DNA of 64,000 bases from Haloarcula halophila (GTDB lineage: Archaea > Halobacteriota > Halobacteria > Halobacteriales > Haloarculaceae): the NCBI RefSeq assembly GCF_029278565.1, contig NZ_CP119559.1, forward strand, positions 806,001-870,000, in the 5' to 3' direction. Below are positions 1 to 9,156 of this stretch, piece by piece. The position numbers and the translations under genes are program-made. How positions within the stretch are numbered: the stretch's first letter is position 1; each line of letters opens with the position of its first letter. The notes below the pieces were generated by a model. The model saw nothing but the letters and a program-made list of their open reading frames with translations. It ran no database searches and was not told the DNA's origin.

Positions 1-1043
<1,043 letters not shown>

Positions 1044-1151
1044 GGCTCGTTTTCGCGCAGTCTTCTGTTTCCTGCCGACGCTACGAGTGGCGGGTCTGTC
1101 GTCCCGGAGCGAACGCAAGGATTACCAGCGGGCCGAGAGAACGGACGGGCG

Positions 1152-1529
1152 ATGGCAGAAGGAGACACCCTCCTCAACGCGGTGATCGGTGCGGTCGCGA
1201 CGGTCGTCCTGAGTTCGTTCCTCCCCTTCGTCTCCCCGCTGTTCGGCGGCGCGATCGCGGGCTATCTGGAAGGCGGCGACCGGAACGACGGGCTCAGAGT
1301 CGGGACGATCTCCGGTGTGCTTGGACTCCTCGTCGTGATGGTCTTGTTCGGGCTGTTCTTCGTTATGTTCGGGCTGTTCGCGCTCGAAGCACCCCTCGCG
1401 TTCGGGGCACTCGGTATCGTGGTCTTCCTGGTCGCGATCGTCGGTGGGTTGCTCTACATCGTCGGTCTGAGTGCCGCGGGCGGGTGGCTCGGCAACTACG
1501 TCAGATACGAGACAGATATCGGGAACTGA
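1152..1529 (+). CDS. small glycine-rich integral membrane protein (DUF5518-like)
   Basis: 125 residues, almost entirely hydrophobic, with four predicted membrane segments (about 8-30, 52-75, 78-98 and 98-118). A hydrophilic loop at residues 38-50 (YLEGGDRNDGLRVG) separates the first two. The pattern of a GG-IAGYLEGG motif after helix 1 and a GLSAAGGWLGNYV motif at the end resembles the haloarchaeal DUF5518 family; no function is known. The next gene (1609-1989) has the same architecture and looks like a tandem paralogue. The start is the first ATG after a 108-base gap. Confidence 0.75.
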   Translation: MAEGDTLLNAVIGAVATVVLSSFLPFVSPLFGGAIAGYLEGGDRNDGLRVGTISGVLGLLVVMVLFGLFFVMFGLFALEAPLAFGALGIVVFLVAIVGGLLYIVGLSAAGGWLGNYVRYETDIGN

Positions 1530-1608
1530 TCGGTACAAGCTCGTGAGACAGTCACCGACGGCGTGCTCGGAAGCTACATGACCTCCCCCGCCGAACCGGA
1601 CGAGCGAG

Positions 1609-1989
1609 ATGCGTGAGACACTAGCCGACGCCGGGACGGGTGCGCTCGTGACGATCGTGCTCTCCTTTCTCCCGTTCTCGTCGATCGCCGGCGGCGCCGT
1701 CGCGGCTCATCGGGACGGTGGTGGATACACTCGCGGGCTCTGGGTCGGAACGCTCGCCGGTGTCGCGGCGATGCTCCCACTGCTCGTGTTGTTCGTGCCC
1801 GCGCTGTACATCGCCGGCCTGCTGGGGTTCGGGATTCCGCCGTCGGCACCCGCCTACGATCTCTTTCTCGGACTCGTGTTCGGGTTCTTCCTGGCGTACA
1901 CCGTCGGGATCAGCGCGGTCGGCGGCGTCTGTGGGGTCTGGGTGCGACGGAACAGGGACTGGAACCTCGATCCGGGTCGGTGGCGCTAA
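1609..1989 (+). CDS. small integral membrane protein, tandem paralogue of 1152-1529
   Basis: 126 residues with the same plan as its left neighbour: helix 1, a G-G-AVAAHRDGGGYTRGLWVG loop, three further hydrophobic segments and a terminal GISAVGGVCGVWVRR motif matching the GLSAAGGWLGNYVR end of 1152-1529. This supports local duplication followed by divergence. The C-terminus is basic (RRNRDWNLDPGRWR), which would face the cytoplasm under the positive-inside rule. Function unknown; DUF5518-like. Confidence 0.72.
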   Translation: MRETLADAGTGALVTIVLSFLPFSSIAGGAVAAHRDGGGYTRGLWVGTLAGVAAMLPLLVLFVPALYIAGLLGFGIPPSAPAYDLFLGLVFGFFLAYTVGISAVGGVCGVWVRRNRDWNLDPGRWR

Positions 1990-2035
1990 CGATGTTGGCA
2001 CACGATTCAAACGTGTCCAGTCCTAACCCCGGCCA

Positions 2036-3391
2036 ATGTCAGGGACGCCGCCGGGACCGAAGGGCGAACCGCTGTTCGGGAGCAGCCGCACGTACGCACG
2101 GAACCCGTTCCGGTTTATCACCGCGTTAGAACGGGCCTACGGCGACGTCGCCCGCTTCGACATGGGGCCGATGGACACGTTCATGGTCTGTGACCCCACG
2201 GCCCTCGAACGGGTTCTGGTCTCGGAGGCCGACGACTTCCGCAAGCCGGACTTCCAGGGCGACGCGCTCGGGGATCTCCTGGGTGACGGGCTGTTGTTGA
2301 GCGAGGGCGATACCTGGGAGAGTCAGCGCCAACTCGCGAACCCCGCGTTCTCGATGAGCCGGCTGTCCGGGATGGCCGACCGGATCACCGGCCACGCCGA
2401 GGACCGCATCGCCGGCTGGACAGACGGCGACGTGATCGACGCCGAGCAGGCGATGACGCGGGTGACTCTCGACGTCATCCTCGATCTGATGATGGGCGTC
2501 GAACTGGAGGAAGAGACGGTCCAAACGATCGAGGAACAACTGATGCCGCTGGGCGAGCGGTTCGAGCCCGACCCCATCAGGTTCGCGGCCCCCCAGTGGA
2601 TGCCGATGCCAGACGACGCGAAGTTCGACCGGGCGGTCGAGACTCTCGACGGCGTCCTCGACGACATCATCGAGACGCGCGAGGGAACGGTCGGCAGCGA
2701 CGAGGACGGACCAATGGACTTCCTGTCGGTACTGTTGCGGGCCCGCGACGACGGTCAGCAGTCGCCGGAACAGCTCCGGGACGAGATGATGACGATGCTG
2801 CTTGCCGGCCACGACACGACGGCGTTGACGCTGACCTACACCTGGTTCCTCCTCTCGGAACACCCCGAAGCGGAGCGACGTGTCCACGAGGAACTAGACG
2901 AGGTCGTCGGCGACGACCGGCCCGGGATGGAACACGTCCGTGAGCTGGAGTATCTCGAATGGGTGATCCAGGAGGCGATGCGGCTGTATCCGCCGGTCTA
3001 CACGATCTTCCGGGAGCCCACCGTCGACGTGGAACTGGCTGGGTACTCGGTGCCGGCCGGGACGACGCTGATGCTCCCCCAGTGGGGTGTCCACCGCTCC
3101 GAGCGGTTCTACGACGACCCGGAGACGTTCGACCCCGAGCGCTGGCGACCCGAGCGCGCCAAGGAGCGGCCGCGGTTCGCCTACTTCCCCTTCGGCGGCG
3201 GGCCGCGCCACTGCATCGGCAAGCACCTGGCGATGCTCGAAGCCCAACTCATCACGGCGACGACCGCACGCGAGTATCGCCTGGAGTTCCTCGGAGAGAC
3301 GCCGCTGGAGCTGTTGCCCTCGCTGACCGCCCACCCGCGTCAGGAGATGTCGATGCGGGTCCACGGGCGGGACCGCTCCGAAAACGCCTAA
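2036..3391 (+). CDS. cytochrome P450
   Basis: Heme-thiolate monooxygenase of 451 residues, a normal length for soluble prokaryotic P450s. The family landmarks are all present in order: the I-helix oxygen-activation motif AGHDTTA near residue 257, the K-helix ExxR as EAMRLYPP near 313, a PERW motif near 370 and the heme loop FPFGGGPRHCIGKHLA with the axial cysteine at residue 393. No membrane anchor or signal peptide is seen. The substrate cannot be read from the sequence; haloarchaeal CYP174-type enzymes are the closest family I know. It sits directly before mevalonate kinase, so a terpenoid or carotenoid-derived substrate is possible, but this is inference from position only. No ferredoxin or ferredoxin reductase gene is adjacent. 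Confidence 0.93.
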   Translation: MSGTPPGPKGEPLFGSSRTYARNPFRFITALERAYGDVARFDMGPMDTFMVCDPTALERVLVSEADDFRKPDFQGDALGDLLGDGLLLSEGDTWESQRQLANPAFSMSRLSGMADRITGHAEDRIAGWTDGDVIDAEQAMTRVTLDVILDLMMGVELEEETVQTIEEQLMPLGERFEPDPIRFAAPQWMPMPDDAKFDRAVETLDGVLDDIIETREGTVGSDEDGPMDFLSVLLRARDDGQQSPEQLRDEMMTMLLAGHDTTALTLTYTWFLLSEHPEAERRVHEELDEVVGDDRPGMEHVRELEYLEWVIQEAMRLYPPVYTIFREPTVDVELAGYSVPAGTTLMLPQWGVHRSERFYDDPETFDPERWRPERAKERPRFAYFPFGGGPRHCIGKHLAMLEAQLITATTAREYRLEFLGETPLELLPSLTAHPRQEMSMRVHGRDRSENA

Positions 3392-3415
3392 CCCCCTCGG
3401 TGACCACGGGCGGGT

Positions 3416-4396
3416 ATGGTCACGTCGAGCGCTCCCGGGAAGGTGTACCTGTTCGGGGAGCACGCAGTCGTCTACGGCGAGCCGGCGGTCCCGTGTGCCA
3501 TCGAGAAGCGGGCACGCGTCACCGCCAGAGAGATCGACGAGGGGTTGCGGGTCCACGTCGACGACCTCACGCTCGACGGCTACACCGTCGAGTACAGTGA
3601 CGGCGACGGACACCCCGATCTGGAAGTCGACGAATCACTCGTTCGGGCGGGCGTCGGCTACATCAACGAAGCCGTCTCACAGGCCCGTGAGGTCGCCGAC
3701 AGGCCCGACGCCGGCTTCGAGATCGTCGTCGAGAGCGACATCCCGCTGGGTGCCGGGTTGGGCTCGTCGGCGGCGGTCGTCGTCGCGGCGATCGACGCCG
3801 CCACACGTGAGTTGGGGGTCGAGTTGACACCTGAAGAGATCGCGGACCGCGCCTACCGAGTCGAGTACGAGGTCCAAGACGGGCAAGCCTCGCGAGCGGA
3901 TACGTTCTGCTCGGCGATGGGCGGGGCGGTCCGGGTCGAGGGCGACGACTGCCGGCGGATCGAGGGCGTCGGGACCCTCCCTTTCGTCATCGGCTACGAC
4001 GGCGGGGCCGGGGACACCGGCGAACTCGTCGCGGGCGTCCGGCAACTCCGGGAGGAGTACGAGTTCGCCGCAGATACCGTCGGTGCGATCGGGGATATCG
4101 TCCGGGAAGGCGAGTCCGTGCTGGGGACGGACGACTACGAGGCGCTGGGGAAGTTGCTGAACTTCAACCACGGGTTGCTCGCGGCGCTCGGCGTCTCCTC
4201 TCGGTCGCTGGACGCGATGGTCTGGGCGGCACGCGAGGGCGGTGCCGCGGGTGCGAAACTGACCGGCGCCGGTGGCGGTGGCTGTATCGTCGCCCTGGAC
4301 GAGACCGACGGCGCGCTCACCGCGTTGCGCTACACGCCAGGCTGTGAGGACGCGTTCCGTGCGGAACTGGACACCGACGGGGTTCGCCGGGAATGA
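3416..4396 (+). CDS. mvk: mevalonate kinase
   Basis: GHMP-family kinase that phosphorylates mevalonate with ATP, the entry to the archaeal isoprenoid pathway. At 326 residues it has the expected length. It carries the N-terminal SAPGKVYLFGEHAVVYGEPAV substrate region, the GHMP ATP-binding loop IPLGAGLGSSAAV at residues 109-121 and the C-terminal KLTGAGGGGCIVAL motif. The stop overlaps the start of the isopentenyl phosphate kinase gene by four bases (ATGA), indicating one transcript and coupled translation. Together they give mevalonate 5-phosphate and later isopentenyl diphosphate, through the modified archaeal mevalonate pathway. Confidence 0.96.
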   Translation: MVTSSAPGKVYLFGEHAVVYGEPAVPCAIEKRARVTAREIDEGLRVHVDDLTLDGYTVEYSDGDGHPDLEVDESLVRAGVGYINEAVSQAREVADRPDAGFEIVVESDIPLGAGLGSSAAVVVAAIDAATRELGVELTPEEIADRAYRVEYEVQDGQASRADTFCSAMGGAVRVEGDDCRRIEGVGTLPFVIGYDGGAGDTGELVAGVRQLREEYEFAADTVGAIGDIVREGESVLGTDDYEALGKLLNFNHGLLAALGVSSRSLDAMVWAAREGGAAGAKLTGAGGGGCIVALDETDGALTALRYTPGCEDAFRAELDTDGVRRE

Positions 4397-5133
4397 CGAC
4401 CGTCCTGAAACTCGGCGGGAGCGTCGTCACGGTGAAAGACGAACCGGAGACGGTCGACGACGAGCGACTGGCCGCCGCGGCCGACGCGGTCGTGGCAGCC
4501 GAGGACGATCTGGTCGTGATCCACGGCGGCGGTAGTTTCGGCCACCACCACGCGGCCGAACACGGCGTCAGCACGACCGACGGGACCCACGACGCCGGGG
4601 CGGTTCAGGCCATCCACGGCGCGATGGCCAGGCTCAACGCCCGCATCGTCGCCGAGTTGACCGAGCGGGGCGTCCCCGCGGTCCCGATCCATCCGTTCTC
4701 CGCCGGAGCACGTACCGGGGACGGCACGCTGAAGTTCCCGCCCGAGCAGATCCGGACGGCGCTCGGCGAGGGGTTCGTCCCCGTCCTGCACGGCGATCTC
4801 GTGGTCCAGGCCGGCGAAGGCGCGACCGTCCTCTCCGGTGACGAACTCGTCGTCGAACTCGCGTCCGCACTGGGCGCGGACCGGATCGGAGTTTGTTCGA
4901 CCGTTCCGGGCGTCCTCGACGGCGACGGCGCGGTGATCGAGCGGATCGACGACATCCGGGACGTGGCCGACGCGCTCGGTGCCAGCGACGCGACGGACGT
5001 CTCCGGTGGGATGGCCGGCAAAGTCCGGACGCTACTGGCTCTATCGGCACCTGCCCAGATCTTCGGTCCGGACGCACTGGCGGAGTTCCTCGCGGGCGGA
5101 ACCCCCGGGACGACGGTCGGGGACGGCGGGTAA
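4393..5133 (+). CDS. ipk: isopentenyl phosphate kinase
   Basis: Amino-acid-kinase-fold enzyme converting isopentenyl phosphate to isopentenyl diphosphate, the last step of the archaeal mevalonate pathway. At 246 residues it starts with LKLGGSVVTVKDEP (nucleotide-binding Lys/Gly loop). It contains the diagnostic IHGGGSFGHHHA segment at residues 43-54, whose histidine is catalytic in this family, and ends with DVSGGMAGKVRTLL, the C-terminal ATP-contact region. Its ATG overlaps the mevalonate kinase stop. Confidence 0.95.
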   Translation: MTTVLKLGGSVVTVKDEPETVDDERLAAAADAVVAAEDDLVVIHGGGSFGHHHAAEHGVSTTDGTHDAGAVQAIHGAMARLNARIVAELTERGVPAVPIHPFSAGARTGDGTLKFPPEQIRTALGEGFVPVLHGDLVVQAGEGATVLSGDELVVELASALGADRIGVCSTVPGVLDGDGAVIERIDDIRDVADALGASDATDVSGGMAGKVRTLLALSAPAQIFGPDALAEFLAGGTPGTTVGDGG

Positions 5134-5176
5134 AACCGTCGTAACCTATTTGCCGGCTGTTGTCGATGGTCGAACT

Positions 5177-6457
5177 ATGTCTGCTGTTGGATTGCCCGAC
5201 GTCTACCGATACGGGACGAAGTTCCTCGGGTATCTGCTCGTGGTCGCCCTGATCGGCGGCGGTCTCATCGCCGTCGGTAACGTCCTCGTCGAGTACGGTT
5301 CCTTCGAAGCGACCGGCGACGCCGGTGCCCGCGCGATACTGGGTATCGTCGTGACCGTCGTGGGCCTCCTCCTGAGTCTCTCCGGCGTGTTCGGCCTGCT
5401 ACACAAGCTCATCGCGGACGCGGCGATGGTCGGCGCGGTCGCCGCCACCGGTGAACCGGACGACAGTGGGTCGGGTCACGACGCGTCGGAGGAAGCGCCG
5501 CTCGCCCAGACCGATCAGGCCGCCCCTAGTGGTGCCGCAGCCAGCCGGGAACAGTCGTCGGCGGAACCGAGAACCGCGACAGACACCTCCGCACCGAGAT
5601 CACAGCCGACGGACCAAACAGCCCAGTCCGGGACGGCTGCCAGGGAGCCCTCCGAGTCGTCGGCCGCCGGGCTCTCAGCGGGCGATAGTGAGCCCAAGAC
5701 GAGTCCGGACTCTCCAGAAGAGGACGGGACCACGGCTTCTCGGACCGACCCCCTCGCCGGCGGTGACAGCGGTCCCGACACGTCCCCGGCAAGCGAGCCG
5801 GACCCCACGGAGGCAGGAGCCGATACCGATACGACGGCTGGTGCTGGCAGCGACCCGGCGGCCGAGAGCCCGGACGGTGACGACCGGGACCGGGAGTCAC
5901 CGGAGCCGACGACGGAGACCGATCCGTCCGCACCGCCCGAGGAATGGTCGCCACCGGACCCGACAGCGTTCGACGACGGCGAGGCGACCCCGCGAGAGGA
6001 GACACAGCAAGAGTCGGAACCGGTGGCCGATCCACCGACTGCCGACGATGGGAACGACGATCCGTTCGATACCGCTGAGCGTGACTCCGGAACCGACGAG
6101 TCGGCCGACGACCGCTTCGAGGCACCGCCGAACGGCGACCCGACGGCGACCGACGACGAGTCCGAGATGTTCGAGACGGACGCCGACGACAGGACCGAGA
6201 CGGGAACACCCGACCCGAATCCGCCGGACGAAACCGGGACGGATACCCTCGAACCGGAACCGATCGACGACACGGAGTCGTTCGACGCCGGGGAGACAGA
6301 GCCGTTCGTCTCCAACCCCGACGGTTCGACGAACGACGAGCCCGAACAGGCCGACGGCGAGAGTGACGACGAGGAACCCGACGATGTCGGTGGCTTCACC
6401 GTCAGCGGAGACGACGACCCGTTGTCGGACCAACTCGACGACGAGCAGTCGAAATGA
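5177..6457 (+). CDS. two-helix membrane protein with a 330-residue acidic tail
   Basis: 426 residues from the ATG at 5177. A CCTATTTG TATA-like element at 5145-5152 sits about 30 bases upstream and argues against longer in-frame starts. Residues 15-37 and 55-78 form two hydrophobic segments. After residue 90 the chain is almost only Asp, Glu, Ser, Thr, Pro and Gly with no predicted fold and no cysteine. The first helical part resembles small haloarchaeal membrane proteins; the tail would be an extended, highly charged linker on one side of the membrane. No function is assignable. It lies between ipk and the RNase J leader. Confidence 0.7.
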   Translation: MSAVGLPDVYRYGTKFLGYLLVVALIGGGLIAVGNVLVEYGSFEATGDAGARAILGIVVTVVGLLLSLSGVFGLLHKLIADAAMVGAVAATGEPDDSGSGHDASEEAPLAQTDQAAPSGAAASREQSSAEPRTATDTSAPRSQPTDQTAQSGTAAREPSESSAAGLSAGDSEPKTSPDSPEEDGTTASRTDPLAGGDSGPDTSPASEPDPTEAGADTDTTAGAGSDPAAESPDGDDRDRESPEPTTETDPSAPPEEWSPPDPTAFDDGEATPREETQQESEPVADPPTADDGNDDPFDTAERDSGTDESADDRFEAPPNGDPTATDDESEMFETDADDRTETGTPDPNPPDETGTDTLEPEPIDDTESFDAGETEPFVSNPDGSTNDEPEQADGESDDEEPDDVGGFTVSGDDDPLSDQLDDEQSK

Positions 6458-6465
6458 ACCCACAT

Positions 6466-6474
6466 CGTTTTAAG
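6466..6474 (+). promoter_or_regulatory. TATA-like element ahead of the RNase J leader
   Basis: The AT-rich string GTTTTAAGA stands in very GC-rich surroundings just after the stop of the previous gene. With the usual 25-30 base spacing it would start transcription near 6493-6498, about 215 bases before the RNase J start codon. No start codon of a plausible gene lies at that position. Confidence 0.5.
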
Positions 6475-6494
6475 ACGGCGTGTTGTAGGGCCGA

Positions 6495-6713
6495 GTAACC
6501 GAGCGTACGGCCGCCCGCAGGGCGCGGATCGGCGGCCGGCAGACGACGGGTGTATGTCGTCCGGACGAGAGTCCACCCTTCCGGCTCGGGGGCTACGGGT
6601 TTCCCGACTGGCCTCGGAGTCGCCACGGAATCGAGACGCCGTTTCACAGCCGTTACCGTCGTCGCCACTGCCGACCGCGTGCACGCGGACGGCTTCCACT
6701 CGGAGCTACAACC
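6495..6713 (+). other. structured long 5' leader (or small RNA) before RNase J
   Basis: A 255-base gap with no convincing coding capacity: the forward reading frames in it give Arg/Ser-rich products unlike haloarchaeal proteins. It holds several local hairpins. CGGCCGCC at 6508-6515 pairs with GGCGGCCG at 6531-6538. GACGAC at 6542-6547 pairs with GTCGTC at 6556-6561. GGAC at 6563-6566 pairs with GTCC at 6571-6574, closing a GAGA (GNRA-type) tetraloop. A 24-base imperfect palindrome lies at 6670-6693, ending about 20 bases before the ATG. I read this as a structured leader of the RNase J mRNA or an independent small RNA; it does not match RNase P, SRP or tRNA consensus as far as I can see. Confidence 0.4.
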
Positions 6714-8060
6714 ATGGAAGTCGAAATCGCAACAATCGGCGGATACGAAGAGGTCGGCCGTCAGATGACGGCAGTCCGTGCGGGTGACGACGTCGTCATC
6801 TTCGACATGGGCCTGAACCTCTCGAAGGTACTGATTCACGACAACGTCGAGACCGAGCGGATGCACTCGCTCGATCTCATCGACATGGGCGCGATCCCGG
6901 ACGACCGGGTCATGTCCGATCTGGAGGGCGACGTGAAGGCGATCGTCCCGACACACGGTCACCTGGACCACATCGGGGCGATCTCGAAGCTCGCGCATCG
7001 CTACGACGCACCGATCGTCGCGACGCCGTTTACGATCGAACTCGTCAAACAGCAGATCAAGGGCGAGGAGAAGTTCGGCGTCCAGAACGACCTGGTCAAG
7101 ATGGAAGCCGGCGAGACGATGCAGATCGGCGAACGGAACGAACTCGAGTTCGTCAACGTCACCCACTCGATCATCGACGCGATCAACCCGGTCCTCCACA
7201 CGCCCGAGGGAGCGGTCGTCTACGGGCTCGACAAGCGGATGGACCACACGCCGGTCATCGGCGACCCGATCGACATGAAGCGGTTCCGCGAGATCGGCCG
7301 CGAGGGCGAGGGCGTCCTGGCCTACATCGAGGACTGTACGAACGCCGGCAAGAAGGGACGGACCCCGTCCGAGTCGGTCGCCCGTCGCCACCTCAAGGAC
7401 GTCATGGACAGCATCGAGGACTACGACGGCGGGATCGTCGCCACGACGTTCTCCAGCCACATCGCCCGCGTGAGTTCGCTGGTCGAGTTCGCGGACGACA
7501 TCGGCCGCCAGCCGGTCCTGCTGGGCCGCTCGATGGAGAAGTACTCCGGGACCGCAGAACGGCTTGACTTCGTGGACTTCCCCGAGGACCTGGGGATGTA
7601 CGGCCACCGCAAGTCCGTCGACCGGACGTTCAAGCGGATCATGAACGAGGGCAAGGAGAACTTCCTGCCGATCGTCACCGGCCACCAGGGCGAGCCGCGC
7701 GCGATGCTCACCCGGATGGGACGGGGCGAGACACCCTACGAACTGGACGACGGCGACAAGGTCATCTTCTCGGCCCGGGTCATCCCGGAGCCGACCAACG
7801 AGGGCCAGCGCTACCAGTCCGAGAAACTGCTGGGGATGCAGGGTGCCCGCATCTACGACGACATCCACGTCTCCGGTCACCTCCGGTCGGAAGGCCACTA
7901 CGAGATGCTCGACGCGCTCCAGCCGCGGAACGTCATCCCCGCCCACCAGGACCTCAAAGGGTTCGCGCCGTACGTCGATCTCTGTGAAGACATGGGGTAC
8001 CAGATGGGCCGGGACCTCCACGTGACCCGCAACGGCAACATGATCAAGCTCACCGAGTGA
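6714..8060 (+). CDS. rnj: ribonuclease J (beta-CASP metallo-beta-lactamase)
   Basis: Archaeal RNase J, a 5'-3' exoribonuclease of 448 residues. The metallo-beta-lactamase motif [10 protein letters not shown] at residues 80-89 supplies zinc ligands (His81, His83, Asp85, His86). Further motifs include a second metal-site VTHSIIDA, the [11 protein letters not shown] and GRSMEKY segments of the beta-CASP domain, [11 protein letters not shown], and the C-terminal [28 protein letters not shown]. It lacks the long C-terminal domain of bacterial RNase J. The stop is four bases before the prenyl synthase gene, so the two are co-transcribed. The long structured leader upstream could be a site of autoregulation, as known for some bacterial RNases (inference). 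Confidence 0.95.
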   Translation: MEVEIATIGGYEEVGRQMTAVRAGDDVVIFDMGLNLSKVLIHDNVETERMHSLDLIDMGAIPDDRVMSDLEGDVKAIVPTHGHLDHIGAISKLAHRYDAPIVATPFTIELVKQQIKGEEKFGVQNDLVKMEAGETMQIGERNELEFVNVTHSIIDAINPVLHTPEGAVVYGLDKRMDHTPVIGDPIDMKRFREIGREGEGVLAYIEDCTNAGKKGRTPSESVARRHLKDVMDSIEDYDGGIVATTFSSHIARVSSLVEFADDIGRQPVLLGRSMEKYSGTAERLDFVDFPEDLGMYGHRKSVDRTFKRIMNEGKENFLPIVTGHQGEPRAMLTRMGRGETPYELDDGDKVIFSARVIPEPTNEGQRYQSEKLLGMQGARIYDDIHVSGHLRSEGHYEMLDALQPRNVIPAHQDLKGFAPYVDLCEDMGYQMGRDLHVTRNGNMIKLTE

Positions 8061-8064
8061 GAGT

Positions 8065-9105
8065 ATGTCCGAACGCCATCAGCAAGTCGAAGACGCCATC
8101 GTCGCCCGGCGAGAGCGGGTCAACAGCGCGCTCCCGGAGGACCTGCCGGTCAAACGGCCGGACCACCTCTACGAGGCGTCGCGATACCTGCTAGACGCTG
8201 GTGGCAAGCGGCTTCGGCCGACGGTGCTGTTGCTCGTCGCCGAATCGTTGCTCGATATCGAGCCCTCGGCTGTGGACTACCGGGCGTTCCCGACGCTGGA
8301 CGGTGGCAAAGCCGACGTGCTCTCGGCGGCACTCGCCATCGAAGTCATCCAGACGTTCACGCTGATCCACGACGACATCATGGACGACGATCCACTGCGT
8401 CGTGGTGTGCCAGCCGTCCACGAGGAGTACGATCTCTCGACGGCGATCCTTGCCGGTGATACGCTGTACTCGAAAGCCTTCGAGTTCCTGCTCTCGACCG
8501 GTGCTGCCCCCGAGCGGTCGGTCGACGCTACCACACGGCTCGCGACCACCTGTACCCGAATCTGTGAGGGACAGTCACTGGACATCGAGTTCGAACAGCG
8601 TGAGTCGGTCACTCCTGACGAGTACCTGGAGATGGTCGAACTCAAGACTGCCGTGCTCTACGGCGCGGCGGCGGCCATCCCGGCGACGCTGCTGGGGGCC
8701 GACGACGGGACGGTCGAGGCGCTGTACAACTACGGACTCGACGTCGGGCGAGCCTTCCAGATCCAGGACGACCTGTTGGATCTGACGACGCCCTCGGAGA
8801 AACTGGGCAAACAGCGCGGGTCGGATCTCGTCGAGAACAAGCAGACGCTGGTGACGCTGCACGCTCGCCAACAGGGTGTCGATCTAGAGTCACTCGTCAC
8901 GACAGAATCCGTCGATGCGGTCTCGGAGGCCGAGATCGACGCGGCCGTCGACCGCCTCCACGAGGTCGGTTCGATCGAGTACGCGCGCGAGACGGCCCAC
9001 GACCTCATCGCCAGCGGGAAGGAGAACCTGGAAGTCCTCCCGGACAACGAGGCGCGCTTCCTGCTGGAAGGGATCGCGGACTATCTCGTCGAACGCGAGT
9101 ACTGA
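8065..9105 (+). CDS. idsA: polyprenyl (geranylgeranyl/farnesyl) diphosphate synthase
   Basis: Trans-prenyltransferase that extends allylic diphosphates with isopentenyl diphosphate to give the C20 (or C15) precursor of archaeal lipids and carotenoids. 346 residues. Landmarks are GGKRLRP at 47-53, the first aspartate-rich motif HDDIMDDDPLRRG at 102-114 and the second, FQIQDDLLDLT, near 232-242, followed by GKQRGSDLVENKQT. The residues just before the first motif (FTLIH) are compatible with a C20 product, but product length cannot be decided by eye. It is operonic with rnj. Confidence 0.93.
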   Translation: MSERHQQVEDAIVARRERVNSALPEDLPVKRPDHLYEASRYLLDAGGKRLRPTVLLLVAESLLDIEPSAVDYRAFPTLDGGKADVLSAALAIEVIQTFTLIHDDIMDDDPLRRGVPAVHEEYDLSTAILAGDTLYSKAFEFLLSTGAAPERSVDATTRLATTCTRICEGQSLDIEFEQRESVTPDEYLEMVELKTAVLYGAAAAIPATLLGADDGTVEALYNYGLDVGRAFQIQDDLLDLTTPSEKLGKQRGSDLVENKQTLVTLHARQQGVDLESLVTTESVDAVSEAEIDAAVDRLHEVGSIEYARETAHDLIASGKENLEVLPDNEARFLLEGIADYLVEREY

Positions 9106-9129
9106 CCCCGCTATCGCGGGGACACCAGT

Positions 9130-9134
9130 TATAC
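9130..9134 (+). promoter_or_regulatory. TATA-like element for the Get3/ArsA gene
   Basis: TTATA at 9130-9134 lies 27 bases before the GTG at 9157 and too close to the in-frame GTG at 9139. This spacing favours a leaderless transcript starting at the 9157 GTG. Confidence 0.4.
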
Positions 9135-9156
9135 GCCAGTGTCACCTAGAGCCGCT

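Noticed and set aside
5515-6699. Minus-strand frame coding a Ser-rich product opposite the acidic tail gene
   Set aside because: It mirrors the Asp/Glu/Ser codon repeats of the plus-strand gene and is not acidic as haloarchaeal proteins are.
6495-6713. RNase P RNA or SRP RNA before rnj
   Set aside because: A GAGAGTCC string recalls part of the RNase P consensus, but the region is too short and lacks the other conserved blocks. No SRP helix 8 motif is seen.
6554-6787. Possible small gene upstream of and overlapping RNase J
   Set aside because: The product is Arg/Ser-rich and runs into the rnj start in another frame. Composition is unlike any haloarchaeal protein.
9139-9156. Earlier GTG start for the Get3/ArsA gene
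   Set aside because: It would put the P-loop further in than usual and is too close to the TATA-like element.
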